Assembly: GCA_022616575.1 (NCBI GenBank)
Contig: JAKEEN010000046.1
Location: forward strand, 1 to 13,474
Reading direction: 5' to 3'
From: Flammeovirgaceae bacterium
Lineage (GTDB): Bacteria > Bacteroidota > Bacteroidia > Cytophagales > Cyclobacteriaceae
DNA length: 13,474 bases
Both the position numbers and the translations under genes were made by a program. The notes beneath the pieces were generated by a model. It ran no database searches and was not told the origin of the DNA. It was given only the letters and a program-made list of their open reading frames with translations. This document shows, in pieces, positions 12,262 to 13,474 of the stretch. The first letter of the stretch is position 1. Each line of letters starts with the position of its first letter.

Positions 12262-12811
12262 ATATATATTTCTGGGAATCATCATCGTTATGGGATTAGG
12301 TGCCTTTCTTACTTCAACATTCTCAATCAACAAGAAACCGGTAACCGGTTCGATTTATGATTTCAAGATGAAATCACTAACCGGGCAAGAAATTGATTTC
12401 TCACAATACAGAGGAAAGGCACTGATGATTGTTAACACTGCATCTAAGTGCGGTTACACGTATCAATATGCTGATTTACAAAAACTGCACGAACAATATG
12501 GTCATCAGATCACCATCTTGGGATTTCCGGCAAACAATTTTTTATGGCAGGAGCCCGGATCCAACGGTGATATTGCGGAGTTCTGTCAGATCAATTACGG
12601 AGTCACATTTCAAATGTTTGAGAAAATATCAGTGAAGGGCAATGATCAACACCCGTTGTATCAATGGCTCGAAGCCAAATCAGGCAAAGCGCCTTCATGG
12701 AATTTCTGTAAATACATCATCGATAAAAACGGAAATGTGGTTTCCTTCTTCGGTAAAAAAGTAAGACCCATCGATAAGGAAATAGTCGATAAAATTCTAT
12801 CGATCAACTGA
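12239..12811 (+). CDS. Glutathione peroxidase family protein, membrane-anchored or exported, copy 2
   Basis: A tandem paralogue of the preceding gene, about 70% identical by eye over the GPx domain. Catalytic pattern: NTASKCGYT (peroxidatic Cys), QEPG (Gln), SWNFCKYI (Trp-Asn), and EFCQINYGVTF with the resolving Cys. The two glycines before the catalytic Gln in copy 1 (FGGQ) are Leu-Trp here (FLWQ), right beside the active site. The N-terminus has a hydrophobic helix (YIFLGIIIVMGLGAFLTSTF) after basic residues, so it is a signal anchor or signal peptide. The start is uncertain: TTG 12239 (used here), TTG 12245, or ATG 12290. The ATG would cut the hydrophobic helix in half, so an upstream start overlapping copy 1 is favoured. 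The stop is one base before the menA ATG, making an operon with it. Confidence 0.85.
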   Translation: MTLRRSYKYIFLGIIIVMGLGAFLTSTFSINKKPVTGSIYDFKMKSLTGQEIDFSQYRGKALMIVNTASKCGYTYQYADLQKLHEQYGHQITILGFPANNFLWQEPGSNGDIAEFCQINYGVTFQMFEKISVKGNDQHPLYQWLEAKSGKAPSWNFCKYIIDKNGNVVSFFGKKVRPIDKEIVDKILSIN

Positions 12812-12812
12812 T

Positions 12813-13474
12813 ATGCATCATTGGCTTCGTGCATTCCGGTTACGAACCTTGCCTCTGGCTATTTCGTGTGTAGGTATGGGCGCATTTCTGGCGGCTTATC
12901 ATGAGGCATTCCGGTGGGATATTTTTTTCCTAACGGTTAGCACAACCGTTCTTCTTCAGATCCTTTCGAACCTCGCCAACGACTATGGCGATTCTGTAAG
13001 CGGCATTGATCACGCAGCACGTAAGGGGCCATCACGCACGGTTCAGTCCGGAGTAATTTCGATGAAGCAGATGAAAGCGGCAATTTTTATTTTTATTGTT
13101 CTCTGCTTGATGAGTGGCACTTCTTTACTCATTGTTTCATTTGGCTTTGATTGGCAGGCCATCGCATTCTTTTTTGGTCTGGGTATCCTTTGCATCGTAG
13201 CTGCAATAGCCTATACAGTCGGCAAGAAACCGTATGGATATGCAGGCCTCGGAGATATTTCCGTTCTTATATTTTTCGGGATCGTGGGCGTGATGGGCTC
13301 ATTCTATTTATATACTCAACAGATTTTGATTGACCTGTTACTCCCGGCCCTGAGTTGCGGGCTATTTTCAATTGGCGTACTCAACATTAATAATATCCGC
13401 GATATTGAGTCCGATCGAATGGCTGGAAAGTTTTCGATCCCGGTACGGATCGGAAAGTTGAGAGCATCGCTCTA
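12813..13474 (+). CDS. menA: 1,4-dihydroxy-2-naphthoate polyprenyltransferase, 3' end missing
   Basis: An integral-membrane UbiA-family prenyltransferase that attaches a polyprenyl chain to 1,4-dihydroxy-2-naphthoate, making demethylmenaquinone. The visible 220 residues start MHHWLRAFRLRTLPLAISCV, the typical MenA N-terminus. The first Asp-rich site is NLANDYGDSVSGID (N56, D57, D60, D66), binding prenyl diphosphate through magnesium, followed by the MenA-typical ARKGPSRTVQSG. YGYAGLGDISVLIFFGIVGVMG (141-162) and the second Asp-rich site NNIRDIESDRMAGK (193-206) follow, with transmembrane helices between. The frame is open at the window end; about 80 residues are probably missing. ATG 12813 lies one base after the TGA of GPx copy 2, so it is the third gene of that operon. 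Menaquinone is the usual respiratory quinone of Bacteroidota. The link with peroxidases is location only. Confidence 0.92.
   Translation, partial: MHHWLRAFRLRTLPLAISCVGMGAFLAAYHEAFRWDIFFLTVSTTVLLQILSNLANDYGDSVSGIDHAARKGPSRTVQSGVISMKQMKAAIFIFIVLCLMSGTSLLIVSFGFDWQAIAFFFGLGILCIVAAIAYTVGKKPYGYAGLGDISVLIFFGIVGVMGSFYLYTQQILIDLLLPALSCGLFSIGVLNINNIRDIESDRMAGKFSIPVRIGKLRASL

Noticed and set aside
13151..13333. 60-residue ORF inside menA
   Set aside because: It is an out-of-frame shadow of the clearly coding menA frame.

Overview
The window looks like a chromosomal segment of a Bacteroidota bacterium, most likely of the Cytophagales type. This is inferred from four things: the gene families (a divergent EF-G2-type factor, a short arginine decarboxylase, a deoxyhypusine-synthase-like protein, a stand-alone dolichol-phosphate-mannose-synthase-like transferase); start codons without good Shine-Dalgarno sequences; TAnnTTTG-like promoter boxes; and moderate GC. 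No phage, plasmid or CRISPR functions are visible. The mobile-type DNA consists of one 143-bp MITE-like element and one short fragment of a dispersed repeat.

Layout. 1-1242 (+): the end of an NTF2-like gene, a 51-residue zinc-ribbon/membrane microprotein that the supplied long-ORF list would miss, a four-helix membrane protein and a small zinc-finger-like protein; the ORFs are joined by 1-4 base overlaps, except for a 63-bp heptamer array before the membrane protein. 1247-1389: MITE-like inverted-repeat element between convergent genes. 1396-5026 (-): EF-G2-like factor, then a GT2 polyprenol-phosphate sugar transferase overlapping a TRIC/UPF0126 channel. 5248-6072 (+): secreted protein with a Met-rich 16-residue repeat. 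6081-9817: a polyamine locus, with arginine decarboxylase (-) divergent from an arginase/agmatinase-family hydrolase and a deoxyhypusine-synthase-like enzyme (+). 9894-11681 (+): argS. 11773-13474 (+): two tandem glutathione peroxidases and the start of menA, packed as an operon.

How the genes work together. Arginine decarboxylase would make agmatine, the ureohydrolase would make putrescine and urea, and the deoxyhypusine-synthase-like enzyme could then transfer an aminobutyl group to an amine such as putrescine to give homospermidine. Bacteria lack eIF5A, so its role cannot be hypusine formation. The enzyme keeps the imine-forming Lys (K297), Trp and Glu, but two polyamine-contacting positions of human DHS (H288, D316) are changed to Asp and Tyr.

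The most unusual feature is non-coding. Four intergenic sites (434-496, 2773-2891, 7470-7597, 9821-9888) carry tandem 7- or 8-bp units. At three of them two oppositely oriented arms could form a long hairpin. In every case the start-proximal arm reads as an A/C-rich, G-poor leader on the sense strand of the downstream gene and lies directly or nearly against its start codon. These arrays, the active-site changes in the DHS-like and EF-G2-like proteins, and a structured leader with a 23-codon ORF before the ureohydrolase are the points most worth following up.
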